The notes under the pieces: generated by a model
What the model saw: the letters and a program-made list of their open reading frames with translations, nothing else
The model's database searches: none
What the model was told of the DNA's origin: nothing
In this document: positions 17,046 to 25,446 of the stretch, piece by piece
How positions within the stretch are numbered: position 1 is the stretch's first letter
Layout: every line of letters starts with the position of its first letter
Translations under genes and position numbers: made by a program
NCBI GenBank assembly: GCA_023263825.1
Contig: JALQUJ010000175.1
Location: 1-36,559, forward strand
Length of the DNA: 36,559 nt
DNA from: Porticoccus sp.
GTDB taxonomy: Bacteria; Pseudomonadota; Gammaproteobacteria; Pseudomonadales; Porticoccaceae
Reading direction: 5' to 3'

Positions 17046-19277
17046 CTATTTAAGATCATATCTATCAAGGGTCATCACCTTCGTCCAGGCATTTACAAAG
17101 TCACTAATAAACTTCTCTTTGCCATCGTTAGCAGCATACACTTCTGCAACGGCACGTAGTTCTGAATGCGAACCGAAGATCAGGTCAACGGGGGTGGCTA
17201 CCCATGTTGCTTTGCCTGTTTTACGGTCGTGACCAGTATAGATACCTTCCAGTTGGGATTTTTTCCATTCTGTGGACATATCGAGCAGGTTGACAAAAAA
17301 GTCATTACTCAAGGTCCCTGGTTTGTCCGTCAGAATACCTTGCTGGGCTTCTCCAGTATTGGCATTCAATGCGCGCATACCACCCACCAGAACAGCCATT
17401 TCAGGTACGGTTAGGTTCAACATATTTGCTTTATCAATCAGCATTTCTGTTGGCGAATGACGGTTGCCTTTAGCAAAGTAGTTACGAAAACCATCTGCTT
17501 TCGGTTCAAGCACTGCGAATGATGAAGCATCGGTCTGTGCTTGTGAGGCATCGGTGCGCCCAGGCTTGAAAGGTACTTCAATTTTATGCCCAGCTTTTTC
17601 TGCCGCTTGTTCAATAGCTGCAGCGCCACCCAGTACGATTAAGTCAGCCAATGAAACTTTTGTGATGGCTCGGCTGGTTTTGGACTGTTTGCCATTAAAG
17701 TCAGTTTGAATGTCTTCAAGAGCTTTCAGTACCTTTTCCAATTCATCTGGATTATTTGCTGCCCAATCTTTTTGAGGAGCAAGACGAATGCGGGCACCAT
17801 TTGCTCCACCGCGCATATCGGTACCACGGAAGCTAGATGCTGAAGCCCAGGCAGTTCTGACTAATTCCGGACCTGTTAACCCTGAGTCCAGAATTTTGGC
17901 TTTCAGGTTTTTAATATCTTTGGCATCTACCAATGAATGGTCTACCGCAGGAACTGGGTCTTGCCAGATTAAGCTCTCTTTCGGAGCTTCAGCACCAATA
18001 TAGCGTGAGCGGGGGCCCATATCGCGGTGGGTCAACTTGAACCAGGCTTTTGCGAAAGCTAGCTCGAATTCTTTTGGGTTATCCAAGAAGCGTTTCGAAA
18101 TTTCGCGGTAACTTGGGTCAAATTTAAGCGACAAGTCAGTCGTTAACATAATAGGCGCGTGACGTTTTTTTGGATCGTGGGCATCGGGTACAAGATCAGA
18201 TGCTTGACCATCCGCTGGAATCCATTGTGTTGCACCTGCTGGACTTTTGGTTTTTACCCAATCGTAGGCGAACAGATTGGTTAAATAATTGTGGGTCCAT
18301 GCAGCAGGACTAACAGTCCATGCGCCTTCCAAGCCACTGGTAATGGTGTCACCACCCTTGCCGCTACCACATTTGTTTTTCCAGCCGAAACCTTGTTCTT
18401 CAATGCCTGCGGCGGCAGGTTCAGGGCCAACACACTTTTCTGGCGATTTAGCACCATGGGCTTTACCGAAGGTGTGGCCACCGGCAATCAGTGCCACGGT
18501 TTCTTCATCATTCATGGCCATGCGAGCAAAGGTCTCACGAATGTCTTTTGCGGCTAACAATGGGTCTGGATTGCCATTGGGGCCTTCAGGGTTTACGTAG
18601 ATCAGACCCATTTGAACCGCGGCTAAGGGTTTTTCGAGTTTCCTATCGCCACTATAGCGTTTGTCATCCAGCCATTTTTTTTCTGGTCCCCAGTACACAA
18701 TGTCTGCTTCCCAGTCGTCTTCACGACCACCGGCAAAACCATAGGTTTTAAAGCCCATGGATTCCAGAGCGACATTGCCTGTAAGCACCATCAGATCAGC
18801 CCATGAAATACTCTGACCATATTTTTGTTTAATGGGCCAAAGTAGGCGGCGTGCTTTGTCGAGGTTACCGTTGTCAGGCCAACTGTTCAGTGGTTCGAAC
18901 CGTTGTTGGCCACCAGCAGCACCACCGCGGCCATCTGCGACACGGTAGACGCCGGCACTATGCCAGGCCATGCGGATGAAAAAAGGTCCGTAGTGACCAT
19001 AGTCGGCTGGCCACCAGTCTTGTGAATCGGTCATTAAAGCTTCAATGTCGTTTTTTACGGCATCGAGATCCAGCTTGCTAAATGCTTCGGCATAATCAAA
19101 GTCTTCTCCCAGAGGGCTTGACTCCGGGACATGCTGGCGCAGGGGACTCAGATCTAGTTGTTCAGGCCACCAGAACTGGTTTGATTTGGGTTCGCTTGAG
19201 TACGCAGGATTTACTAACACTATGGGTGTTAGTGCTATCGCGACGGCAGCTAATAAAGGTTTAATTTGTCTCTTCAT
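17046..19277 (-). CDS. katG: Catalase-peroxidase with Sec signal peptide
   Basis: Heme enzyme that removes hydrogen peroxide. It has 743 residues in two tandem peroxidase-like domains, only the first being catalytic. The active site is complete: Arg102, Trp105 and His106 in the MAWHSAG segment, Tyr227 (GLIYVNP) and Met253 (ARMAMND), completing the Met-Tyr-Trp crosslink, and proximal His268 (GGHTFGK). These are offset by two from the M. tuberculosis numbering. The N-terminus is an uncleaved-looking basic plus hydrophobic signal ending AYS-SEP near residue 27, so the enzyme is probably exported, as in KatP. AGGAGGG lies eight bases before the ATG. Peroxide-responsive control is plausible but I see no clear OxyR site. 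Confidence 0.96.
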   Translation of the reverse strand: MKRQIKPLLAAVAIALTPIVLVNPAYSSEPKSNQFWWPEQLDLSPLRQHVPESSPLGEDFDYAEAFSKLDLDAVKNDIEALMTDSQDWWPADYGHYGPFFIRMAWHSAGVYRVADGRGGAAGGQQRFEPLNSWPDNGNLDKARRLLWPIKQKYGQSISWADLMVLTGNVALESMGFKTYGFAGGREDDWEADIVYWGPEKKWLDDKRYSGDRKLEKPLAAVQMGLIYVNPEGPNGNPDPLLAAKDIRETFARMAMNDEETVALIAGGHTFGKAHGAKSPEKCVGPEPAAAGIEEQGFGWKNKCGSGKGGDTITSGLEGAWTVSPAAWTHNYLTNLFAYDWVKTKSPAGATQWIPADGQASDLVPDAHDPKKRHAPIMLTTDLSLKFDPSYREISKRFLDNPKEFELAFAKAWFKLTHRDMGPRSRYIGAEAPKESLIWQDPVPAVDHSLVDAKDIKNLKAKILDSGLTGPELVRTAWASASSFRGTDMRGGANGARIRLAPQKDWAANNPDELEKVLKALEDIQTDFNGKQSKTSRAITKVSLADLIVLGGAAAIEQAAEKAGHKIEVPFKPGRTDASQAQTDASSFAVLEPKADGFRNYFAKGNRHSPTEMLIDKANMLNLTVPEMAVLVGGMRALNANTGEAQQGILTDKPGTLSNDFFVNLLDMSTEWKKSQLEGIYTGHDRKTGKATWVATPVDLIFGSHSELRAVAEVYAANDGKEKFISDFVNAWTKVMTLDRYDLK

Positions 19278-19512
19278 GGTATTCCCTCCTAATAGGGCAT
19301 GGATCTATCAAGCACACTTTCAAGTAATAAGAGCTTTATCCGAAAGCATTTTTGTGTTTGAAAACACCTGTTCACCCGCTATCTAATTCAGGGTGAAAAG
19401 TCTGTTCAGTGTTTAAATCCTAGGATGGTCTGATGGATAGGGCTAATAAATTGTATGTATCATTTTGATAGCTTGGTGCAATTCTTGTTAATAGAAGTTG
19501 CTACTAAGAAGG

Positions 19513-19537
19513 CAAAGGCCAATGATCAGGGCCTTTG
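19513..19537 (-). terminator. Possible terminator after nhaA
   Basis: CAAAGGCC (19513-19520) and GGCCTTTG (19530-19537) form a perfect 8-bp stem with a 9-base loop, about 40 bases past the nhaA stop. Reading minus, only a short T-rich stretch (CCTTCTT) follows, so termination efficiency is doubtful. The rest of the 298-base gap to katG (19278-19575) should hold the katG promoter; nothing else is recognised in it. Confidence 0.5.
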
Positions 19538-19575
19538 GTGAGGGTCTCGAGTTAAGTTTTTTGTAGAAATTTATT

Positions 19576-20784
19576 CTATGTCTTACTTAAACAAGCATTC
19601 AATATCAGATATCCAACTACACCTGAGGCGAGTGATCCGATAATAATGCCAAGCCGTTCATCGAATAAAAGGTTAACGGCTGTTTCTTCAAAAGCCAGAG
19701 AACCAATAAATAAACTCATGGTAAAACCTACACCGCAGAGAGCAGCGGTGCCGTAAAGTGAACTCCAGTTCATGCCTTTAGGTAAGCTAGATAGCTTTAA
19801 CTGAATGGCCAGCCAGCAAAAGCCAAAAATGCCTATTTGTTTGCCTATGAATAGCCCTGCTGCAATGCCTAATGGTACGGGATGAAGAAGCTGTTCTGTA
19901 CCTACTCCAGATAAATTGATACCTGCATTGGCAAATGCAAATACGGGTAAAACGATAAAAGCGACGGCTGAATGTAAATCGTGCTCCAAATCTTTTAGAG
20001 GTGAAAAACCCGGTGTTTTTTTGGATGCTATGGGTATAAACATGGCGACTAGAATACCAGCTAATGTAGCGTGGACACCCGATTTCAACATGGCAACCCA
20101 CATAACTAAACCAACAATAATATAAACGGTTTTGGATTCTACGTTGCGCCGGTTAATAAATGCGAGAAGGGGTATACAGCAGGCAACAACAATCAATGCC
20201 GTCAGAGATATTTTTGAGGTGTAAAAAAATGCAATGACCAATATGGCACCAATATCATCAAAGATGGCTAATGAGGTAAGGAAGACTTTAATACTGGTAG
20301 GTACGCGTTTGCCCAGCAGAGATAAAATACCAAGAGCAAAAGCGATGTCGGTAGCAGCAGGGATTGCCCAGCCTGAAACAGCCGCATCGTCACCCAAATT
20401 AAAATAAATGTAAACGAGTGCGGGAACAAGCATTCCACCTATAGCACCCGCGCCGGGTAAAATAATATTGCGTTTATCTGAGAGTTCACCTTCAACAAGC
20501 TCTCGTTTTAACTCCAGGCCTACCAGAAAAAAGAAGATGGCCATTAATCCATCGTTAATCCATAGCAGTAGGGGCTTGGCTATTTCTAAGGCGCCAATTC
20601 GCACTTCTACTGGTGTATCTAACAGTAAGGCGTAGTAGGGCTCAAAGGGTGAATTTGCAACAATAATGGCAAGCACGGCTGTGGCCATCAGCAATATGCC
20701 ACCTGCAGATTCAAGCTTAAAAAATCCCGTTAAAAAAGGTAGCTGAAAATCATGCTCCGCACTTTGGTTTGCGGATTTATTCAT
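19576..20784 (-). CDS. nhaA: Na+/H+ antiporter NhaA
   Basis: Inner-membrane antiporter that expels sodium (or lithium) in exchange for two protons, used for salt and alkaline tolerance. It has 402 residues and about twelve membrane segments. Key elements are the unwound-helix motif PAATDIAFALGIL with Asp146 (E. coli Asp133) and the ion-binding pair Asp176-Asp177 in LAIFDDIGAI (E. coli Asp163-Asp164). The N-terminus has a 20-residue hydrophilic lead. It follows blc after 66 bases on the same strand and may be transcribed with it or alone. It fits a marine lifestyle. Confidence 0.95.
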   Translation of the reverse strand: MNKSANQSAEHDFQLPFLTGFFKLESAGGILLMATAVLAIIVANSPFEPYYALLLDTPVEVRIGALEIAKPLLLWINDGLMAIFFFLVGLELKRELVEGELSDKRNIILPGAGAIGGMLVPALVYIYFNLGDDAAVSGWAIPAATDIAFALGILSLLGKRVPTSIKVFLTSLAIFDDIGAILVIAFFYTSKISLTALIVVACCIPLLAFINRRNVESKTVYIIVGLVMWVAMLKSGVHATLAGILVAMFIPIASKKTPGFSPLKDLEHDLHSAVAFIVLPVFAFANAGINLSGVGTEQLLHPVPLGIAAGLFIGKQIGIFGFCWLAIQLKLSSLPKGMNWSSLYGTAALCGVGFTMSLFIGSLAFEETAVNLLFDERLGIIIGSLASGVVGYLILNACLSKT

Positions 20785-20850
20785 ATGATGCCCATGTCTA
20801 TAAAAGCTGTTTTTATTTAAAGAAATAAAAAGAATTATAGTCTTGCATGA

Positions 20851-21375
20851 TTATTCTTGGTTAACAAATATTAGTCCATTGGTGTTAAAACCAAGTTCCT
20901 TAGAACGGGAGATAAATCGATCAATCACTGATTGCTTAACAGTGGGGGTTTTGGCAAGTAACCAAAGATAGGAATTGTTATAGCCTGAGACAAAGGCGTA
21001 TTGATAGTTTGCTTTGTCCAACTCAAAAATGATGTATGAGCTGTAAAATGGACCAAAGAACGATACTTTAAGGTGGCCCTGTGTTGCCCCTCCCACAAAA
21101 TAAGCCTTCCCTTCAGCCTTTTTCCATTCATCTTTAGTTTTTGAATATCCTTGGTTAATGACCTGAATTCCTCCGTCATCTCTCATAGAATACTCTGCCG
21201 ATACTTTACTCAAGCCTCGCTCAAAGGAATGATCAAGGCGGGCGATTTCGTACCACTTTCCCAGATAACGGTTTACTTCAAAGTCATCAACGGGATGTAC
21301 GTCTTCAGGCATCCCAAGACAGCCCGTTATCAATATTGAAAAAAATATGGGTAATAAAAAAGAAAAATGCTGCAT
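20851..21375 (-). CDS. blc: Outer-membrane lipocalin (Blc-type lipoprotein)
   Basis: A 174-residue bacterial lipocalin. The signal peptide ends in lipobox LITGC with Cys19 as the lipidation site and no Asp at +2, fitting outer-membrane sorting. The lipocalin signature GKWYEIARLDHSFERG follows, then VSAEYSMRDDGGIQVINQG and YLWLLAKTPTV near the C-terminus. E. coli Blc binds lysophospholipids. It starts five bases after the stop of the patatin-like phospholipase gene, so the two are almost certainly one operon. The ribosome binding site is weak and translational coupling is likely. Confidence 0.93.
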   Translation of the reverse strand: MQHFSFLLPIFFSILITGCLGMPEDVHPVDDFEVNRYLGKWYEIARLDHSFERGLSKVSAEYSMRDDGGIQVINQGYSKTKDEWKKAEGKAYFVGGATQGHLKVSFFGPFYSSYIIFELDKANYQYAFVSGYNNSYLWLLAKTPTVKQSVIDRFISRSKELGFNTNGLIFVNQE

Positions 21376-21380
21376 TTTAT

Positions 21381-22412
21381 TTAAGGCCCATTAAACATTT
21401 CAGTTAAATTGACTGTAGATTTTTTGCCAATATGTTTGAGATTTTTCTCCAGCCATTTTTCGGCAGTATCTCTACCAATATCTCGTAAATGTTGTAAAAA
21501 CTTCCACTCAACGTTCATCTTTGAGGATACGCCTAGGGGAATCAGTTCACTTTGATTTTCGATAATATGTACATGGTTGTCACGGTATTCTTTATCAGAA
21601 AGCACGCCCCTTTTAATCAGTCGAGAAACAAATTCAACGGAACGTAAATCTTTTAATAGGGAGCTGTTAAACCCTATTTCATTTAATCGGTCAGAAATTT
21701 CTTGTGTAGTGCGTGGGGTCCCCTTGCGTTCAATAGGGTTAATTTGAATAACGACAATATCCGCACAGTCCGTGCTTTCAAAAAAAGGAAATAGGGACGG
21801 ATTACCCATATAGCCACCATCCCAGTAGGGAGTTCCATCAACTTCAACAGCTTGAAATACCATAGGTAAACAACAGGAGGCGATAATCATATCGGCTGTT
21901 AATTCACAGTGCTCAAATATTTTAACCCGCCCAGTTTCCACATTGGTGGCAGAGATAAAAAGTTTGGTCATATTGCAGCGGCGGACCCGCTCAAAATCGA
22001 CAGAAGTTTCAAGCAATAATTTTAGGGGGTTAAGGTTCAAGGGGTTTAATTGATAAGGAGAAAAGGCTTGAGTTAATACATTATGAAAATGGAAGCCAGG
22101 TGATTTGTTTAGGCTCCACTTACCTAAAAACTTATCAATAGGATTACGTTTAATGGGGCTCCAGTGGCCAGCCAAACTTAATTTGTACCAAAAATTGTGT
22201 AAAGCTTCCCGAGCTCCATCTGGGCCGCCATTCATCATGCCATCAGCATAGAGTATAGTGTTTATAGCGCCGGCAGAGGTTCCGGAAATGCCAGGGAAAG
22301 TTAGCCGGCCATCTTCTAACAATTTATCAAGCACACCCCAGGTAAATGCACCGTGGGAACCTCCACCTTGAAGTGCGAGGTTAACTGGTATTGATTTTTT
22401 TGGCATTGCCAT
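21381..22412 (-). CDS. Patatin-like phospholipase
   Basis: A 343-residue alpha/beta hydrolase of the patatin family. The oxyanion-hole glycine stretch GGGSHGAF is at about residues 16-23, the nucleophile is Ser46 in GTSAG, and the catalytic Asp is Asp198 in the DGGYMGN motif. No signal peptide is evident, so it is cytoplasmic or secreted by another route; bacterial relatives cleave acyl chains from phospholipids. AAGGAACAAG precedes the ATG at 22412, and Met3 is a possible alternative. The gene heads an operon with blc. Substrate not determinable. Confidence 0.92.
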   Translation of the reverse strand: MAMPKKSIPVNLALQGGGSHGAFTWGVLDKLLEDGRLTFPGISGTSAGAINTILYADGMMNGGPDGAREALHNFWYKLSLAGHWSPIKRNPIDKFLGKWSLNKSPGFHFHNVLTQAFSPYQLNPLNLNPLKLLLETSVDFERVRRCNMTKLFISATNVETGRVKIFEHCELTADMIIASCCLPMVFQAVEVDGTPYWDGGYMGNPSLFPFFESTDCADIVVIQINPIERKGTPRTTQEISDRLNEIGFNSSLLKDLRSVEFVSRLIKRGVLSDKEYRDNHVHIIENQSELIPLGVSSKMNVEWKFLQHLRDIGRDTAEKWLEKNLKHIGKKSTVNLTEMFNGP

Positions 22413-22522
22413 CTTGTTCCTTCGTATGATCGAGAGGTATTAGTTTCCTTCCCATTTCTTAAATTTTAAAGTCATGTTTAGGTGGGGTTAAGTGTGGTGT
22501 ATTTAGCACTGGATGTTAACAG

Positions 22523-22532
22523 CCCCCCCCCC
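22523..22532 (+). repeat. Run of ten C residues in the patatin / GFA divergent gap
   Basis: A homopolymer of ten C residues lies 21 bases before the GFA-family ATG and 110 bases before the patatin ATG. Tracts of this length can slip during replication and change promoter or leader geometry; whether it does so here is unknown. Confidence 0.85.
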
Positions 22533-22553
22533 TAAATCAGGTTAGGGGTATTA

Positions 22554-22919
22554 ATGAAAGAGATAAAATATCCAATCACGGGTGCATGTCAGTGTGGTGA
22601 GGTTACTTACCAGCTAACTGAGCCCCCTCTTGTCGTTATTGCCTGCCACTGTAGAGAGTGCCAAAAATTATCTATCACTGCATTTAGTATAACTGCGCTG
22701 GCTAATACAACTGCTGTGACGTTTAAGGGGGATCTTAAGGAGTGGAGGCGTATTGCGGACAGCGGTAACGTGAATGGTGCAAAGTTTTGTGGCACATGCG
22801 GCAATCGTTTTTTCCACTTTAATCCCGCTGAACCTGATAAGTTAAAGTTGAAGTCCAGCAATTTGTCGCATACCCAAATAATTAATCCAACCATGCATGT
22901 ATGGGTCAGTCAAAAGTAG
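22554..22919 (+). CDS. GFA family zinc protein (glutathione-dependent formaldehyde-activating enzyme-like)
   Basis: A 121-residue single-domain protein of the GFA family. The zinc-binding cysteine pattern is visible: GACQCGEVTY near residues 10-19, CHCRECQK near 32-39 and FCGTCGNRFF near 79-88. Most such proteins are annotated after Gfa, a glutathione/formaldehyde protein, but the real substrate is usually unknown. A GTTAGGGG ribosome binding site precedes the ATG. It is separated from the patatin gene by a divergent promoter region containing the C tract. Confidence 0.88.
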   Translation: MKEIKYPITGACQCGEVTYQLTEPPLVVIACHCRECQKLSITAFSITALANTTAVTFKGDLKEWRRIADSGNVNGAKFCGTCGNRFFHFNPAEPDKLKLKSSNLSHTQIINPTMHVWVSQK

Positions 22920-22991
22920 GAATGGTATGAAATTCCAGAGGAAGTCGCTCAATTTGATAAACAGCCATAATGGAAGGTTTTCTGAGTAGCT

Positions 22992-23309
22992 TTATTTATC
23001 AACCCAAATTTTACGTAAAGGCTCACCAAAATCATCGTAGATAATTTCTTCTCTTGGTTCTGGTTTTTTGGGTTTTTTCTTTTGGGGCTTTTTATTGCGT
23101 CGAGCATCTAGTGCGGCGACTACCTCTGGTACTGGCGTACGGTCTGTTTTGGTATCGGTAAACAATGGTGTTTTGATGCTTTCGAGTGGGTTTTCTCGAC
23201 CACTGACACCACTCGGGATATTTTCGATTTCTCCACCTTTTCGAGTGTAGCGGTCCATTTGTCGCTGTAACTCGGCACGGATGTCTGCTTTGGTGGGTAT
23301 CTTTTTCAC
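22992..23309 (-). CDS. Conserved-looking hypothetical protein, basic and Pro/Lys-rich
   Basis: I do not recognise this family. From GTG 23309 it has 105 residues; a TTG at 23378 would add 23 residues and overlap the PHP gene by 16 bases. It begins KKIPTKADIRAELQRQMDRY (an amphipathic helix), then a proline-rich middle with TPVPEVVAALDARR. A lysine/proline-rich linker follows (PQKKKPKKPEPR) and it ends DDFGEPLRKIWVDK. The last motif looks structured and conserved-like. It lies directly downstream of rnm on the same strand, so co-expression is likely. No signal peptide or membrane segment. Confidence 0.7.
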   Translation of the reverse strand: MKKIPTKADIRAELQRQMDRYTRKGGEIENIPSGVSGRENPLESIKTPLFTDTKTDRTPVPEVVAALDARRNKKPQKKKPKKPEPREEIIYDDFGEPLRKIWVDK

Positions 23310-23362
23310 GGCGCTTCGATTAATTCTTAACCCGCGGATTATAGCATTACAATTTGGAAGTA

Positions 23363-24196
23363 TTACCAGTGTTTCCAAACGGGCTCACAATCAGCAGGGA
23401 ATGTTGAGAATTGGCCTAATTCAGCCCAATTTTCACCCGGTTGATGAAAGTCAGAGCCGCAGGAGGCAAAGAGGTTTTTTTGGCGGCAAATACTAGAGAG
23501 ATCCTTGGTAACGGAAGGTATTTGCTTGCCTGAGACAATTTCCATTCCTTGTCCACCAGCCTTAATAAAGTCATCCAGAAAGGCAATCAGCTTGGTTCGT
23601 GTCAGGTTGTATTTGGCAGGATGGGCTAGAACTGGTGTACCTCCAGCTCCTCGAATCCATTCTATTATTTGTGGTAATCCTGCCCAGAGTTGTTTGATAT
23701 CACAAGATGTTCCTGAACCAAGAAATTTTTTGAAGGCTTGTTTGATATTGCTAACGGCACCTGCTTCAACTAAATACTGCGCAAAATGGGGGCGGCCAAT
23801 ATTGTTATTGCCTGCGATTTTTAAGGTTTTATCCAAAACGTCATTAAAACCGTAGCCAGTCAGTTTCTCAGCAATACGCTCTGCCCTTTCTTTGCGGGCA
23901 TGTTGTTGATGAGCAACACCGGCTTTTAGTGCATCGCTTTCAGGGTTGATGTTTAGGCCAACAATATGAATATTTACTTTTCGCCATTCGGTGGAGAACT
24001 CAATGCCGGGGATAATTTTGAGCGGCAGTTGATTCGATGCATCCAGCAGTTGGTAGGCTAACGCTGTATCGTGGTCAGTGATAGACAGGATATCTACGCC
24101 CTGCTTAGCCGCACGTTGAACTAACTCAAGGGGTGAGAGGGAGCCGTCAGAGCATGTGGTGTGGCAATGCAGGTCGTACTTTAAAGGGATTGTCAT
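23363..24196 (-). CDS. rnm: PHP-domain 5'-3' exoribonuclease (RNase AM / TrpH / YciV family)
   Basis: A 277-residue metal-dependent PHP phosphoesterase. Metal ligands appear in YDLHCHTTCSDG near residue 8, ITDHDT near 41, PGIEFS near 64, LAHPAKYN near 197 and CGSDFH near 253. In E. coli this family (YciV) is RNase AM, which matures 5' ends of rRNA and removes nucleoside 3',5'-bisphosphate. ATG 24196 leaves the HCH motif ten residues in, as usual. The divergent sprT-like gene starts 49 bases away, so they share a promoter gap. Confidence 0.9.
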   Translation of the reverse strand: MTIPLKYDLHCHTTCSDGSLSPLELVQRAAKQGVDILSITDHDTALAYQLLDASNQLPLKIIPGIEFSTEWRKVNIHIVGLNINPESDALKAGVAHQQHARKERAERIAEKLTGYGFNDVLDKTLKIAGNNNIGRPHFAQYLVEAGAVSNIKQAFKKFLGSGTSCDIKQLWAGLPQIIEWIRGAGGTPVLAHPAKYNLTRTKLIAFLDDFIKAGGQGMEIVSGKQIPSVTKDLSSICRQKNLFASCGSDFHQPGENWAELGQFSTFPADCEPVWKHW

Positions 24197-24245
24197 AGGC
24201 TAGCTATTATAAGGTAATTGCAGACGTTGCCGTTATACTGAGGCT

Positions 24246-24830
24246 ATGAAGATAGCTGTTTCTGAAAAAACAAAATCGTTAACACCCAACATCAGTATCG
24301 AACCCATTGGGATAGTCGAACAACGGCAGGTTATAGCGCAGACTGAACATTTTATACGGTTGGGGGGGAAGCTGTTGGGCTGTCACTTTGACAACATTCC
24401 TGTATATTTTGATTTAAAAGGCCGTACTGCGGGTATGTATAAGGTGATGGGTAGAGGGCTACTGTCTCGGCGTATTATTCGCTATAACCCGTGGATTTTT
24501 GCCAAGTACTATGAAAACAATTTGGCAGTGACTGTTCCCCATGAGGTGGCCCATTATTTAGTGGATTGTGTCCATAGCATAAGGAAAGTCCGACCCCACG
24601 GGGCCGAATGGAAATCTGTGATGAATGCCTTTGGTGTGGATAGTAGCGTTACAGCAAAATTTGACCTTGAGGGCATTCCCGCTCGCCAATATCGTCAGTT
24701 TGAATATGTATGTGTATGTAAAACGCATCAATTGGGTGTCCGGCGCCATAATAAAGTATCTCGCGGTGAGGCCAACTACCTCTGTCGAAACTGTGGTGAG
24801 TCACTCAAGCCCGTTACCGCAGTATTGTGA
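24246..24830 (+). CDS. sprT: SprT-like zinc metallopeptidase family protein
   Basis: A 194-residue protein with the SprT family layout: an active-site HEVAH at 99-103 (two zinc histidines with the catalytic Glu), a third ligand region HGAEWKSVM, and a C-terminal zinc ribbon formed by VCVCKTHQLGV and YLCRNCGESL. Relatives of SprT include Spartan-like DNA-protein crosslink proteases, but bacterial function is unproven. The stop overlaps a possible GTG start of the next gene by four bases. Confidence 0.9.
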   Translation: MKIAVSEKTKSLTPNISIEPIGIVEQRQVIAQTEHFIRLGGKLLGCHFDNIPVYFDLKGRTAGMYKVMGRGLLSRRIIRYNPWIFAKYYENNLAVTVPHEVAHYLVDCVHSIRKVRPHGAEWKSVMNAFGVDSSVTAKFDLEGIPARQYRQFEYVCVCKTHQLGVRRHNKVSRGEANYLCRNCGESLKPVTAVL

Positions 24831-24859
24831 CAGATGGAAGCGTGACAGGTGAAAGTGTG

Positions 24860-25123
24860 ATGGATAGACGTGATGCCCATTGGTCTGTCTATATGATTGA
24901 GGCATCTGACGGTTCTCTGTATACCGGTATCACCACCGATGTACAGCGCCGTTTTAATGAGCATTTAAGTGGTAAACAGGGCGCTAAATACTTTCAAGGC
25001 AGGGCCCCGAAAAAAATTGTCTATGTGGAAAGTGGCCATAATCGCAGTAGTGCGTCTAAACGAGAGGCTGAGATTAAGAAATTGCGGCGTGAACAGAAGC
25101 TTCAGTTGATTGATAGCCACTAA
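24860..25123 (+). CDS. UPF0213 family GIY-YIG nuclease-domain protein
   Basis: A small single GIY-YIG domain (YhbQ/UPF0213). From ATG 24860 it is 87 residues: WSVYMIEASDGSLYTGITTD contains the paired Tyr and GIT motif, then VQRRFNEHLSG and YVESGHNRSSASKREAEIKKL. The AGGTG at 24848 is a good ribosome binding site for this ATG. The alternative GTG at 24827 overlaps the sprT stop and adds 11 residues but has no Shine-Dalgarno. Nuclease activity of this subfamily has been reported for relatives but not for this gene. Confidence 0.9.
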   Translation: MDRRDAHWSVYMIEASDGSLYTGITTDVQRRFNEHLSGKQGAKYFQGRAPKKIVYVESGHNRSSASKREAEIKKLRREQKLQLIDSH

Positions 25124-25180
25124 TTTATGGTGTGAAATAAATAGCCATTACGAATTAGCAGAAATATAAGGTGTTCAAAG

Positions 25181-25420
25181 ATGGACATTCAGCACAACCC
25201 AGATAAGCAATGTTTTACCATCGCGCTTGGGCATATCTCGGCTGTCCTAGAATACAGTCTGTTATCTGAGCAGAATGTCGACTTTACGCGAACCTATGTT
25301 CCATCAGAATTTCGAGGGCAAGGGTATGCTGAGGCATTGGTGACGCAGGGGTTGGCTTGGGCTGAACAGCAGGGACTTAAGGTACAAGCCTCCTGCTGGT
25401 ATGTCAGAGGGTTTCTCTAG
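25181..25420 (+). CDS. Short GNAT-like acetyltransferase (NATD1/YjdJ type)
   Basis: A minimal GNAT fold of 79 residues. The acetyl-CoA-binding motif RGQGYAEALV is at about residues 45-54, preceded by FTRTYVPSEF. Family members are usually 90 to 100 residues and end after a WY..YL..HPEY-like segment; here the protein stops at CWYVRGFL, so it may be slightly shortened at its C-terminus. No in-frame continuation is seen after the stop. The acceptor substrate is unknown for the family. Confidence 0.8.
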   Translation: MDIQHNPDKQCFTIALGHISAVLEYSLLSEQNVDFTRTYVPSEFRGQGYAEALVTQGLAWAEQQGLKVQASCWYVRGFL

Positions 25421-25446
25421 TGTTTTTTCATGTATAAGTGTGTTCT

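Noticed and set aside
19278..19575. Possible OxyR site upstream of katG
   Set aside because: Several ATAG and ATCA-like words occur, but none keeps the spaced four-part pattern; not strong enough to annotate.
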